A DNA stretch of 64,000 nt from Palaemon carinicauda (GCF_036898095.1 NC_090757.1:64233081-64297080), one strand, 5' to 3'; shown: positions 32,271 to 43,523, counted from the stretch's first letter. A program made the numbers and translations. Notes: a model not told the origin generated them from the sequence alone.

Positions 32271-32499
32271 CCAAGCGAGGACGATGACAGGCACGTCTGT
32301 CCATCGTCCGAGCCAAAAGTGAAGTGGGACATTTCACCGGTGTGTGAGGGAGGGAGGGGTAGCAAGCTACCCCTCCCCCTACCCCTGCTAACTAGCGCGG
32401 GGTAGGAAACCCTCGTTAAAATCTAATGGCTCGTCATTTCAGCTACGCCGAAAGTAATACCCAATGTAAATAGCGTGGTTTGTATTTCGGTTACGGAAC
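32271..32499 (-). repeat. DIRS 5' inverted terminal repeat and adjoining leader (copy A)
   Basis: Minus strand begins GTTCCGTAACCGAAATAC at 32499, then GTATTACTTTCGGCGTAGC and a GC-rich foldback (CTAGTTAGCAGGGGTAGGGG), then TTTTGGCTCGGACGATGG. It is the inverted partner of 24815-24930 and 25051-25091. Confidence 0.88.
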
Positions 32500-32660
32500 A
32501 AAAAAGGGATTTTGACGTAGGAATAATCTATTTTTGGGCTTGAGCCATGTCGTCCTGATGGAAGTACCCTTCGCCCGCTTTCTACTGTATAATATTTCTG
32601 CGAGTGATATTAAGAATTACCGTCGGGTATCACGGGGTTCCAACCCCAGGAACAACTATC
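32500..32660 (+). repeat. Dispersed repeat next to DIRS copy A
   Basis: Begins AAAAGGGATTTTGACGTAGG and contains GGGCTTGAGCCATGTCGTCC, shared with 17004-17085 and with the related repeat at 36078 (AAAGGGATTTTGACGAAGG). It was the insertion target of copy A or was cut by it. Confidence 0.65.
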
Positions 32661-33224
32661 CGAAGATATCGTGTATAAGAAACTTTTTATCCTCAATGCT
32701 ATACGCAAAAGGGACGGCTAATGATCGCATACAGCATCAAGACAGACTTCAAGCTTAATGATGAACCCCACCCCATTCTGGTTCAGGATCCACAAAGTGA
32801 GTGAACAGTGTGGACAAAAATCTCCAACTACCTACTCATGCGTAGGGTTTACTTTCACTAAAGTCTCCACTGCACTAATATCCTAAGAATCCCCCACCGT
32901 CAATAATTGCTTCTCCTTACCTAGCACTTTCCAAAGCAGAGGGGAATCCAAATTGCTCTCGCAACTTATCTTCAATAGACTTTAATACAGGATTCTTTAA
33001 TTCTTTGTTTGGCAATCTTCATAAAATAAATTTCTAGAACTTGATCACCGCTGCGTTGTCACTGAAAAATGAGAAAAAGGGGTCAAGAGACAAAAAAGGA
33101 TTGAGCTTACAATGAATTAATAAAAAATTTCAAATGTTTTATAATTATATAGTTTACCTAGATACAAAAATAATTAAGATTTTTTTCACACAAACCCATT
33201 ATTATTAGAACGCAAAGGGCGTCG
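32661..33224. other. Spacer, no gene seen
   Basis: AT-rich, no motif-bearing open frame, no recognised repeat. Confidence 0.5.
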
Positions 33225-33715
33225 TTAGATTTTGCCAGTCTTCTGTCTTGAGCTTTTAAATCAATACTTCTACATTCATCACCACCTACTTTACACCCAC
33301 AGTACTCAGCCATATAGGCCTGGGTCTAACAACTCTCTTAGTGCCTTGTGGAGCCCAGTTGAAAGTTTGGTAAACTTATCTCCGGGGGAGTATGAAGAGT
33401 ATGCCCAAACCATCTCCATATACCCCTCGCCATGATCTCATCCACATATGGCACTCAAAGAATCTCTCAAATAGTTTAATTTCTAATAATGTCATGTCAT
33501 TTAACTACAATTTTTTTTAAATCTATAAAATCTGTTTGATATGGTTTCATTATCATACCTCAATTCATGTCCATACAGTTTATTATAAATTTTATATTCT
33601 AGAATACCATCAAGGTACAGTTCAATACCACAAAAAACTAGAGTCCTTGCACACATTACGCTAATGACACCAATTAAAGGTAGCATCAAGGTACGTTTGA
33701 TAATACTGCTCATGG
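33225..33715 (-). pseudogene. Non-LTR retrotransposon ORF2 C-terminal fragment
   Basis: Minus strand reads YGHELRYDNETISNRFYRF near 33540, the intact form of the junction that the BEL element splits at 7154/15114. Further down it gives MEMVWAYSSYSPGDKFTKLS and KALRELLDPGLYG, collinear with 15240-15360. An upstream piece (MCARTLVFCGIELYLDG) has no counterpart left of the BEL element. Stops and frameshifts make it a pseudogene. An opposite-strand frame at 33232-33435 is a shadow. Confidence 0.7.
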
Positions 33716-34484
33716 TCTTCTATTTACACTCTTAATATGACATTCCCTATACAACCATACCTACAAATCAGTTCTTCCCTGATCCCAAATGCCTGTATCA
33801 CCTCTTAAGACTTCATGAGTAAGGTATGCATTTCATCACATAACTTCCAGTTGACTGGAATTATCAGCAGAACTTGTGATATCTTCAGCTCTTATCAATA
33901 TCATGGTATCACTTGATTACAAATTATGAAAACTTTTAATTCCTATAATTTGTCAGTCGACCTAATATGAAAGGCACACCAACCAAAACCACTTGCGAGA
34001 TACTCGTTACTACGTACTGACAAACTTCCGCAGACAAAGACAAAAATTCTACATATCTCAAGCTGTCTCCTTTATGTCTCCCCCCAAAATAAGTTCAACT
34101 TACAAGTTTTCTATTTAGACCTTGCAAAGATTATTCTTCATCAACAAATGCCATAAGAATGATTGAATTCACACAAAAATCAGGCATATAAGAAATTTCA
34201 TTCCGACATAAGTTCTTATTTTTCCCACAACCTATTTCACTATCATTCAAATGGAATAGTTTCTAGTCTTTGTGCGTCTGGGCTCAAATTTTCTTCACTG
34301 CAATGCTTTCAGAATCACTATTTAGGATACATATTTGTTAGTCAAACTTATCAGCATAATATTATAAACCAATTCACATATATACTCTAATTTAATAATG
34401 ATTTTCAAAGTAAAAAATGGTTTCACTCCTAACAAACTTTGTACAGTATAGTATAGAGTTTATGGTCTATTCTCTTTAAAACAC
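33716..34484. other. AT-rich stretch, no gene seen
   Basis: No repeat or frame that I can support. The 75-codon frame at 34163-34390 has no motif. Confidence 0.5.
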
Positions 34485-35645
34485 TACAGTACAGTCATAC
34501 CTCTAGACACCAAAGAATCTGCTTACGAAATTTTCACGGCGAAACAAAGAATTTTAAGAATTGCATCATGAAAAAATGTTTCGGGCAACGAAAGGAGGTA
34601 CAGTATAATAGCCCAACTGTGTCTGAGACTGATTTTAAAATTCACGCCGCCATCCATCAGCGCTTCCATTAGTTATCTCCCCACTCAAATGCTAGTTACT
34701 ACCATAAGATCCTGCTCTCCTATTGGTCAGAATCTACTGTCTTGTATCACATGCATCTACGCATTGGTGTTCTTATTTCTTTTCATTTCGGCAGCGGTAT
34801 CGTATGCATTGACAGTGTTTGTCATTTCCCTTCCGTAATTATTGTACTGTATTGCGTGTAATATTACGTTAGTTTATCAGCCATGGGTCCCAAGAAAGTT
34901 TCTGATATCCAGGGAAAGAAGAGGATGATGTTTTCAAAGACGAAGATGGAAATAATCAAGAAATACTAGACTGGCATGCAATCAATTGTGATCGCAAAGG
35001 AACATGGCCGAAATCAGTCTACGATAGGAACGATCCCGAGTCATTTCAGGAAAGTTTTAAGCAAGAAGAAACAAGCTTTGGATGATTCTTTTTAAAAGAG
35101 GCTTTTGGTACTAACAAGCCTAGTGGAAGATATAAACGAAAGAAAACTGGTTGCAATTAAGAAAATACGAATTTGAATGTAGAAAATACAAAAATAAAGA
35201 AAAAAAATTAGTAAAAGGCAAAAAAGAAACTTAATTTCAAGTTTATCGTAAAGTAAAGTGTTAATATTTCCTGTCATTTATTAATGTGTTTCCTAAAATT
35301 AAGTGTTAATGTTTTCTGTCATTATTCTGTTTTGTAAAAGTTAAGTGTTTACGTTTTCTGCCACTTGTCAAGGTTTTCCGCCGTTTGTCATCCTCCTCTA
35401 CCGCCACGCCACTTCGCTCTTGGACACCCCTTCACTCCAAAGGCAAGGTTCCACAGTTTTGTTACTGTATTTTTACTGTTTGCTCTAATTATACATTTAT
35501 TTTACAGGTAACCAATGGTCAAGTTATTATATATGATCCAAATGATTGTAGTCAATCGTTGAGTACTGTATATTGAAGTGTATCCTTTTTAGAATTAAAT
35601 GTGGGGTTTTGTTGGTCTGGAACAAATTATGCTATTTATAAGGTG
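34485..35645 (+). mobile_element. Tigger/pogo-type DNA transposon, internally deleted
   Basis: The left end contains CAGTCATACCTCTAGACACC, typical of Tigger terminal repeats. A transposase start lies at 34883. The 3' part has the familiar non-coding tail (TTTCTGCCACTTGTCAAGG, GCCACTTCGCTCTTGGACAC, TTTTACAGGTAACCAATGG, GGTCTGGAAC...GCTATTTATA). The DDE catalytic region is absent, so the N-terminal DNA-binding part runs straight into the C-terminal tail. The right terminal repeat is truncated or too diverged to place near 35645. The element is non-autonomous and decayed. Confidence 0.75.
34883..35095 (+). pseudogene. Tigger transposase N-terminal fragment
   Basis: ATG at 34883 begins MGPKKVSD, the hallmark start of Tigger-type transposases, followed by the first helix-turn-helix of a CENP-B-like DNA-binding domain (KTKMEIIKKY, then IAKEHGRNQSTIGTI). 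A TAG stop at codon 29 (34967-34969) interrupts it between KKY and TGM. After about 60 codons the DDE domain is skipped and the reading resumes in a C-terminal-type sequence, QALDDSF, ending at TAA (35093-35095). A domesticated protein is unlikely given the in-frame stop. Confidence 0.75.
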
Positions 35646-36077
35646 AATGCTTGGTCAAGATAATTTAACACATACAGAACTGATTTGGCTCATTTAACTT
35701 TCTTATACCTAACTTTTCATTGACAAATTATCTTCCTTATTTCCCTAACCTAACGTATCCTGCTGGAGCCCTTGGGCTTATATCATCCTATTTTCCTAAC
35801 TAGGGTTTGAGCTTAGCTAGTTACAATAATAACAAGCAGTTCCATTTTTGCATGCTAGAAATTAAAATTTCTTTCAAAATATTTAATACATAATCTATTA
35901 CAATTTAACTTTGATATTAGGGAATTAAATTGTTTTCTTCCTGTTTATTCAGAACTGTTCTTTATCTATTAAAACTTGCTTGAAATCCCATTGGATAGTT
36001 TTCATTCTCATCAAACTTGAGAGAGATCTAAAAGAGAAAGGTTGTCACTGGCAACACTAACTCATGATTATGATTTA
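35646..36077. repeat. Spacer with a copy of the short interspersed repeat
   Basis: 35760-35825 carries GGAGCCCTTGGGCTTATATC and CTAACTAGGGTTTGAGCTTA, a diverged copy of the repeat at 4385-4640. The rest is AT-rich with nothing recognised. Confidence 0.6.
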
Positions 36078-36529
36078 ATAAAGGGATTTTGACGAAGGAA
36101 AAATCTATTTCTGGGCTCGACCTGTGTCGCTCCGTGAAATGCTCCTTAAAGCACCATTTCTAAGGTATAAATACTGCTAAAAATACCAGAGAAAAAAGTT
36201 GCATGGAATGCCAGGAATAAGCTCGCTCACTCTAATAGAGTGTCGGTATAGTAACTGGGGCATGTTAGAACCACTATCAGAGGTCCCTTACCAATTAGTC
36301 CTCTCCTTCCTCAATATCCCACGATACTACGAGGTCAAACTTACAATTACTATATAAGCTTTTAAAATGTTGAAGATATACGCAACTTCATGAAAATTCT
36401 ACGACTCAATGAGAGTAAAAGCTTAGCAGGTATAATTACAAGGTACAGTATCATAAAATGAATGACGATGTGTCGTGGTCCAGAACTGGGACTGGCAAGA
36501 TCATCTAGCACCCCATATATTCTCAAGCT
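36078..36529. repeat. Dispersed repeat beginning AAAGGGATTTTGACG
   Basis: Starts AAAGGGATTTTGACGAAGGA at 36078 and continues with CTATTTCTGGGCTCGACC. The first ~45 bases are homologous to 32500-32550, the rest diverges. Its right limit is where the duplicated block begins. No coding potential. Confidence 0.55.
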
Positions 36530-36699
36530 TTGCTGCATTTCCACTTCTCTTTTAAGAGGATGGCACTCTTTAGTCTAGCAAATAAAGCAGTACAAACAAA
36601 TAGGTTTTTAAAATGTAAGCAAGTATATCGAGAGCTTTAGAGCACCAATATTTTTTTTCAACTGTTTCTTTTTAATGACAACAGATTCCTTAAACATTG

Positions 36700-38213
36700 A
36701 ACTGCAAGAAAGTGTGCGCTAGCAAAGAAGTGCATGCTGGAAACTCGCTGTGAGTTAGCGCTCGCCCGCCCACCTCCCTAACATTTATTGATTGGGTGTG
36801 TAACATTACACAAGACTCCCTTACGAGAATAATGTCTATGCACCAAGGCAATGTGGGTAAAAGGACTCACTCGCCATGGCTCTAGCCACAAGTTGGCAAA
36901 AATAGCTTTGTGCGCTCCTACAGGAAGGAGGTGAACAAGGCTGAGCTGAGCTAGATTCTAGCTGGCACATACGTTGAAAAGGTTCTTGTTCGTGAAAGGG
37001 AGAAGCCCTAGGTACATGCCAAAATGACTTGGCTTAAAATCATATGGGCAAGGAGCGGGAACCTTAAACAGCCTACGTTCCCCATTGTCTTCTTGCTCTG
37101 AACATGAATCCAGCAATCATTTCCCGAAGCCCAGTTGGGGGAACCATTCAGGCAATTAGGGCCTCTATCACGAAAGAGAATGGCGCTAGCCACCAGATGG
37201 TATTGCTCGGTGCTTTGTATGTTGAGAACCCTCAGCATGATGAAAAAGCTCAGCCATAACACAAAGTCATTTTTTGGGTTTTTCTCAGCAGGATCAACCG
37301 ACGGGTAACCCCTACGGGCAGGCCTACTAGTCTTCAAATGTTTTTGTTTGTCAGCTGAAGAAGGACGAACGAAGGGTGGAAGAGCAAAAGCAGAGGTTGC
37401 TAAAGCTAGAGCACGAGACGTTCTTTTGGTGCATTACCCCTGGAGTCTCAACTGAGAAAACTCTAGTCAACCCCTGGAGAGGTAGCTCTGCCCTAAGGCT
37501 GAGCCCCTAACTGCTGAACCTCCAAAAGCCGTTACTTACAAGGGATACCCAGGATCACCAAGAAAGCCAAAAGATGACAACGGAGACATGACTCCCTACT
37601 ACCGAGGGTGGCGCCCCTTTACAAGCGGAAGTTGCATTGTCCTTAGAACTTCAAAGACTTTTCTGGGGTCAAACCACTATCACTCTTACTCAACCGTTCC
37701 CAAGAAGAAACCAATCTAGCAGTCAACGAGGAGGGAACGAGGAATTTCAGCAAGACGTCAGGACCTTTTCGCCTTCAGGCCCTAACACATCACAAGGAGT
37801 CTCCTGCTACCATGAGTGACCTCTGCACGCAGGGAAAAAGGCGTGAAGATTCGGCTCTGGGCCTAACATGAAGATGCAGCAAGGGCAACCTTCTACACCA
37901 GGATAAACCTGCATTATGAAACCTCATGATACACACACCAGATAGGAATAAGGAATCAAAGTTTTAAGGCAGTTTGTATTTCACTAAATAATGGTTAATG
38001 GCAGAGAAAGACAGAACTTCTGTTCTCTACCAACTGAAAGTAAAAAGCAATGTTATACCACCGGTTTGTGCATGAGTATGGTGGCTGATCTAACACCAGC
38101 TAACTAGCGGTGGCTGGTTATACCTCGCTATAAGTTTTCTGGCTAGTTTAAGCTTTCACCGAAATATATATCCTACTGTAAATAGCGAAAGGGTTTCTAT
38201 TAGGTGTTGGAAC
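36700..38213 (-). mobile_element. Divergent DIRS-like 5' end, decayed (block 1 copy)
   Basis: The right end, 38090-38213, aligns with DIRS 5' repeats: CTAACTAGCGGTGGCTGGTTATACCTCGCTA..., AGCTTTCACCGAAATATA..., CTGTAAATAGCGAAAGGGTTT..., GGAACAAAG, in the same order as GCTAACTAGC, CCTCGTTA, CAGCTACGCCGAAAGTAAT, TGTAAATAGCG and GGAACAAA. The region further left would be leader and gag but is too decayed to read. The sequence right of 38213 is homologous between blocks 1 and 2, so the insertion predates the duplication. Confidence 0.5.
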
Positions 38214-39229
38214 AAAGAAAGCCTTGAAGATCTAAAAAACAATTCGAGTTCCCCTTTATTCTATTTAACTATACCTTCAAAAGATAATGATTAACAAAGT
38301 ATAATCTAGGTTATTGCTACGCATGACCCTTACTCCTGATTTTTGCAACTACTGTCCTTTACTAGTACTTTGAATACTATTCTATGGAATAAAAGACCTA
38401 ACTAGCAAGTAATAATAATAATAATAATAACAATAACAATAATAATAGGAATGTACTTACACCATCTACATATATTCCTTACATCATCTCAAAGTCCCAC
38501 CACACCCACATCCATCCACCTGTTCTGCTGATACCCCAAACTCCTCCTCCCCATCACTGGTGTATTCATGGCTGTCTTCATTGGTTCCCCCTGCTCCCTT
38601 CTAGTAGGATATCAGCTTTAAATCACTGTCCTGTTTTGGTAATAACGTTTATCTTAAATGCATTTAAACTGCCTACGAAAATATGTCTTGAAAATCATTC
38701 ACTTACACTTTACATCAAAATGGTCAATATTTAATATATATCTACTTCTAATAGCCAAATAATTTGAAATATCTAAAAATTAAAAGCTCATGCTCTCAAT
38801 GTAACCACTCCTTTATTCAATATGGAGCCACAACACTAGTTGCTGTCTTACTAAGCAATGCAAATTCTCATTGCCCCTAAGATAAAACTCAATTTCAATG
38901 ATAATTTGATTAACTAAAATTTTCACACTAAATTTATGTTAACTTAAATTATTACTTCACCTAAATTTCTAGCCTAAAATCTTACCCATAGTTCCAATGA
39001 AGGAGGTAGAAAAACATTTGATGTACCTACACAATTAAATTGGGTTTACCCTCTACGCGTTAAAGATCATATTTTGAAACGCTTCCTTACACTTGGTTTG
39101 CTAGTTGAAAGTGTGACGCACTCTGAAATATGCTTTTTAACCTGTATTTGAAACTGTATTTCAAAGAAGCCAAAATAGATCTCACCTGAAACTTGCTGCT
39201 AACTAAAAAAGCTGGACATTAACGTATCT
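38214..39229. other. AT-rich part of block 1, no gene seen
   Basis: Contains an (AAT)n/(AAC)n microsatellite at about 38408-38448 and a ~500-bp AT-rich unit at 38760-39230 whose relatives occur at 57170-57680 and 57900-58400. No coding signal. Confidence 0.6.
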
Positions 39230-39990
39230 GAAGTCCTTAATGAAGAGCTCTCCAATCCTCGCACAGTCGCAAGACACCTAGAATGAAAATATTACCTGAC
39301 AAATTACAAAACAACCTACATAAGAAGACTTCCATGGCAAGTCACTCTATATTAACAATCCCTACCAGGGCACTTACCAGACACACTCAATAAGCCCTCC
39401 CTGAATAGTCATCTGACATCCTGAATGATGACCCTTTCCTGGATAGTCACTCCAACATTGTAAATGATAAGCCTTACCTATAAAGTCACCAGAAACCCAG
39501 GAAAAACTCCATCCGGACAGTCAGCAAACACCCAGAAACATAAAACCTTCCATGGATACTCGCTTAGACACCCTGAATGACATGCCTTACCTAGAGTTGC
39601 CGGTCATTCTGAAAAATTCCTCTCTGAACAGTCTCAGACCGCACATATAGGCCCACCCTGGTCAGTTCCCCACAAACACCTAGGATATTTCCTCTCTGGA
39701 CAGTTACCACAACACTACAGATAAGCCCTTCTGGAGAGTTGTCCCAACACCGCAATGGTATATATTCCCTCATTCGTTGTCACCTACACCCAAGATGATA
39801 AGCACACACTGGATGTCTCCAACACCCTGCATGAAATGTCCCCCTTGGACAATGGCCTAAAAACATCCTGGACAGTCTCCTCATCACTCTAAACAATAGG
39901 CCTTCCCTGCACAGTTTCCATTAACTCCACAGTGGATAGATAATCTCTGGACCTTCTCCAAAACACCCACACAATTAGACGTCTTTGGGC
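39230..39990. repeat. Degenerate minisatellite, ~36-45-bp units (block 1)
   Basis: Loose repetition of GGACAGTC.CC.AACACCCTGAATGATA..CC type units. Instances of GGACAGT/GGATAGT occur near 39441, 39515, 39698 and 39868. Variant units occur in the same order as at 58370-59010, so the array was present before the segmental duplication. Short open frames inside are repeat products. Confidence 0.75.
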
Positions 39991-40120
39991 AGTGGCCATA
40001 AACAGTGGACTATTTGTCATCCCATGTCTTCCCAACACTCATAATTATAGGTTCATTATTATTCTGCAATGATACCTCAGTCAATTCTTTGTACTGTACT
40101 ATATTTTTGGGTTTACAACA
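39991..40120. other. Spacer before DIRS copy B
   Basis: Short AT-rich segment, nothing recognised. Confidence 0.5.
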
Positions 40121-40374
40121 TGACAAATTCGTAGATAATTTGTATTTTTCCTAACTATACAAACCTTAGCTATTTAATAGGGGTTTTACTTTTGGCGTAG
40201 CTGAAATGACGAGCCATTAAAATTTAACGAGGGTTTACTACCCCCACCGCTAGTTAGCGGGGGTAGGGGAGGGTAGCTTGCTACCTGCCTCCCCCCTCAC
40301 ACACACCTGTTCTTGAACTCACTTTGCTTGGAGGTAGGACTTCAAGGGGGATAGGGCTGGCGGCCAAGTTTGGT
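40121..40374 (-). repeat. DIRS 3' inverted terminal repeat with extension (copy B)
   Basis: 40170-40290 is the inverted complement of 46460-46560 (AGGGGTTTTACTTTTGGCG against CGCGAAAGTAATACCC; CTAGTTAGCGGGGGTAGGGG against CCTACCCCCGCTAACTAG). The outer 50 bases form the extension. Confidence 0.85.
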
Positions 40375-40480
40375 TAAATAGCTAAGGTTTGTATAGTTAG
40401 GAAAAATACAAATTATCTACGAATTTGTCATTTGTTCCGTAACTGGAATACAAACCACGCTATTTAATAGGGGTGACTCA
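40375..40480 (-). repeat. DIRS internal complementary region (copy B)
   Basis: 40381-40430 is the inverted complement of 40121-40170 (CTAAGGTTTGTATAGTTAGG), and 40433-40480 of the 5' end at 46540-46587 (GTTCCGTAACTGGAATAC against GTATTCCAGTTACGGAAC). The copy-specific T-G-G of AACTGG, where A and C have AACCGA, is present in both places. Confidence 0.88.
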
Positions 40481-40965
40481 CCCATTAATAAGGGTGAACG
40501 TCCAAGCTAGTTCTGGATTTTTGGCTTTGCCCGGGGGCTCGTTATTTGAGTGTGTAAGCACCCAAGAAATAAGGAGCCCTTGCACCTCGCTAGAACCTTG
40601 CTACGCAAGGACTGCAAGATACGCAAGCTGTGTGTGAAGGTATGAAGAAGTGTGACTCGTCCTAGGAAGTTGTTCTGAAGTTCTTTAGATGGAAACTTGT
40701 AGACTAGGACTTTCCCAATACCACCTCGTCAGGGTATGGGGACGTAACAGTATTAAATTATTACCAGGAACACAAGGGAGCATGGTTTACCTGCAGTGGT
40801 TTGCGGTCAGCTATGCAGAGAACCCAGGATCCTGCTTTCCCCAAGAGAGGGGATGATGAAGAAAAGAATAAGGGCCAGTCAAACCTTTTCATTCATGCAG
40901 GCTAAAAACCGGAAAACTGGGTAACAATGCCCTCAACTTTCTGCTACTTGTCCAATAAGGAGCTT

Positions 40966-41780
40966 GAGGTTTTAAACCAGCTGTTGTGCAGCCACCACAG
41001 GGCCGATAGAGAACGTATTGAGCCTCCTGTGGGTCACGTCTTGCAGGTAGTGGGCTGTGAACGTTGTTTGACGCTTCCACACCACCGCTTGAAGAACCTG
41101 CTTCACAGAGAAATTTCTTTTGAAGGCCAGGGACGTAGCTATGCCCCTGACATCATGTGCTCTAGGGCAACGTGATGGAGGAGGATCTGGATTCAGGGAC
41201 AGATCAATGACCCTACGAATCCATGCAGAGATGGTGTTCTTGGTGACCCTCCTCTTAGTCCTTCCTGTGCTGAGGAATAGTGCTGGGACATGAAGACTGA
41301 CTGCAGCTGTTCTTTTGAGGTATAGCCTCAAACTCCTTACTGGGCAATAGTAAGAGATGGTCTGGGTCATCTGTTACAAAATGGAGACTAGAAATCCGGA
41401 AGGAGTCGAATCGAGTTTCCGCCACTCCAGGATTCTGAGTCTTAGCAATAAACTCAGGGACGAAGCTGAACGTTACCTCCCCCCATCCCCTTGAATGGGC
41501 GATGTCATACGAGAGACCATGAAGTTTGCTGACTTGCTTGGCCGAGGCCAAAGCTAGCAGGAACACCGTCTTCCAGGTTAGGTGGCGATCTGATGCCTGG
41601 CGTAATGGTTCATAGGGAGATCTCTTAAGAGACCTGAGAACTCGAACCCCGTTCTATGGGGGAGGTCTCACTTCCGGCAGGTAAGTTCATAACTACATAT
41701 GAGTAGAGAAAGTTCTAGCGATGAAAACATGTCCATTCCTTTCAGCCTGAAAGCTAGACTTAAGGCTGAGCGATAGCCTT
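40966..41780 (-). pseudogene. DIRS tyrosine recombinase (copy B)
   Basis: The enzyme would integrate circular DIRS DNA. Two overlapping minus-strand frames cover the catalytic domain: 41255-41566 (LALASAKQVSKLHGLSYD) and 40972-41370. The latter has RAHDVRGIATSLAF, the His-x-x-Arg box, and TAHYLQDV with the nucleophile Tyr. At the usual first catalytic Arg position (A-K-R-x-S-x-L-H), copy B has Gln, while the homologous copy C segment still encodes Arg. The N-terminal core-binding part (PTIAEFLVYLREE, VKGYRSALSLAF) lies at 41680-41850. The frame change near 41300 and the Arg loss make this copy inactive. Confidence 0.85.
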
Positions 41781-43461
41781 TCACTGCCGAGACAGAAGGC
41801 GCATTTCTTCCCGCAAATACACGAGGAACTCCGCTATTGTTGGAATAGTGGCATCGAGTGGAGAGATACCCCTTCCACGACACCAACCACAGAAGACTTT
41901 CCACTTTGCCTGGTAGACTGCTGCAGATGACAGCGGGAGCCTGAAGTTCAGGGCAGTTGCGAAAAGATCCACAGTCGGAGAACCCCACAAAGTCAGGACT
42001 TTGTTGGCTACTCGATGATCCAAAGACCACTCGGTACTCACTATCTGAGATGCTCTGCTCAGATTGTCGGCAAGCACATTCCTTTTGCCTGGAATGAAGC
42101 GTGCCGATAGTGGTATCGAGTGGATTTCGGCCCATCTCAGTATCTCTACTGCTAGATGGGATAGCTGCTACGAAAAAGTACCTCCTTGTTTGTTGATGTA
42201 GGCCACTACTGTGGTGTGGTCGCTCATCACCACCACAGAGTGACTTTGCCAGGTACTGTTGGAACTGTTGAAGGGCCAGGAAGACGGCCTTCATCTCTAG
42301 GAGATTTACATGGAGATACTTTTCTGACTCTGACCAAAAGCCTGAGGTCGTGTGGTGCAGCATGTGGGGCTCCCACCCTTTCTTTGAAGCGTCCAAAAAC
42401 AGCATCAAATCCGGGGTGAGGACGAGAAGATCCACTCCTTTTCGTAGGTTCTCGTCTGCCACCCACCACTGGAGGTCCGTCAGTTCCGCAGGTCCCATAG
42501 GGATCTGGACGTCCGGGGAATCATAACCTTGATTCCACCGGGACTTGAGTCGCCACTGGAGGGATCTCATCCTGAGGCGACCGTTGGGAACTAGACGAGC
42601 CAGCGATGAAAGGTGACCGAGGAGACGTAACCACGATTGGGCTGGAAGTTCTTCTCGTCTGAGAAAAGGACTTGCTACCTTCCTCGGCCTTGCTATCCTG
42701 TCGTCTGATGGGAAGGCTTTATGGAGATTGGTGTCTATAATCATGCCTAGATATAACAGTCTTTGAGTGGGAAGCAGTGAGGACTTCTCGAGATTTACCA
42801 TGATCCCCAGATCTTGGCAAAGTCTCAGAAGTTTGTCCCGGTGTTGAAGAAGGGATGACACAAAGTCTGCTAGGATTAACCAGTTGTCCAGATAACGGAG
42901 GAGGCAGATGCCAATCCTGTGTGCCCATGAAGATATTAGGGTGAACACTCTGGTGAAAACCTGTCGTGCTGTGGAGAGACCAAAGCGCAGCACCTTGAAC
43001 TGGTACTTTTTGTTGTCTAGGCTGAATCTTAAGTACTTCCTTGAAGACGGATGGACTGGGATCTGGAAGTACATGTCCTTTAGGTCCAGTGTACACATGA
43101 AGTCTTGCGGTCTCATTGCTAGTCTGACCGTGTCTGCCATCTCCATGCTCAACGGAGTTTGTTTGACAAACTTGTTCAGAGCTGAGAGGTCGATGACTGG
43201 TCTCTAGCCTCCAGACGCCTTCTTTATAAGAAAGAGTCGACTGAAGAAGCCAGGAGACTCGTCGAGGACCTCTTGGAGAGGTCTTTCTTCAACAGGGTCT
43301 GGACTTCTGCCCGAAGGGCTTGCCCCCTTGCCGATCCCATGGCAAGGGAGCTCAATGACACTGGATTCGTCGTCAGGGGAGGTAGAGATGTTGTGAACGG
43401 GACGCGATGGCCCTGACTGATTACGGAAATCGTCCAGGAATCGGCCCCGAGTTGCTTCCAC
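41668..43461 (-). pseudogene. DIRS reverse transcriptase/RNase H (copy B)
   Basis: Main open frame 41668-43152, continuing in the same frame upstream to 43461 but for one TAG at 43204-43206, where the conserved KKASGGWRPVIDLS context expects Trp (TGG to TAG). RT motif A is TLDLKDMYFQIP; motif B is RFGLSTARQVFT; motif C is LLRYLDNWLI, with Asn where most DIRS RTs have a second Asp. RNase H has LFLDASKKGW and VNLLEMKAVFLAL. A frameshift near 42220 splits RNase H, whose end (LADNLSRA, STEWSL) reappears in the frame at 41781-42077. There VDLFATALNFRLPL joins directly to the recombinase N-terminus, so most of the methyltransferase-like domain is missing. Confidence 0.9.
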
Positions 43462-43523
43462 CTGTCAAAGGCAACTTTGTAGGCATCCCCCCCAATGGTG
43501 GACATGCAGGGGGACTGCCAATC

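Larger units (their letters stand above)
24764..32499 (-). mobile_element. DIRS-type retrotransposon, both ends present (copy A)
   Basis: About 7.7 kb. On the minus strand: 5' inverted repeat ending in GTTCCGTAACC at 32499, leader with a possible intron, gag, RT/RNase H with methyltransferase-like segment, tyrosine recombinase, internal complementary region at 24991-25091, and 3' repeat ending at 24764 (TGACAAAT). The complementary region joins sequence complementary to the 5' terminus directly to sequence complementary to the 3' terminus, the diagnostic DIRS arrangement. All genes are broken by frameshifts. It belongs with copy C by its long leader. It is inserted in a dispersed repeat that starts right after 32499. 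Confidence 0.88.
36530..39850. repeat. Segmental duplication, block 1
   Basis: Homologous in direct orientation to 54800-59010. Landmarks in the same order: TTCACTTCTCTTTTAAG (36540/54820), GCTGGAAACTCGCTGTGAGTT (36735/55010), CAGCAATCATTTCC (37110/55420), TTATACCTCGCTA (38120/56410), TTGCTGTCTTACTAAGCAAT (38840/57190), AAAGCTGGACATTAACGTATC (39209/58350) and CCCTCATTCGTTG (39770/58930). Divergence with many indels indicates that the duplication is old. Confidence 0.8.

Noticed and set aside
24764..32499. Crypton (recombinase-only DNA transposon) as an alternative
   Set aside because: RT and RNase H homology, inverted ends and the complementary region fit DIRS; Cryptons have none of these.
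37008..37337. 109-codon minus-strand frame in duplicated block 1
   Set aside because: The corresponding region of block 2 does not keep the frame, and no motif is visible.
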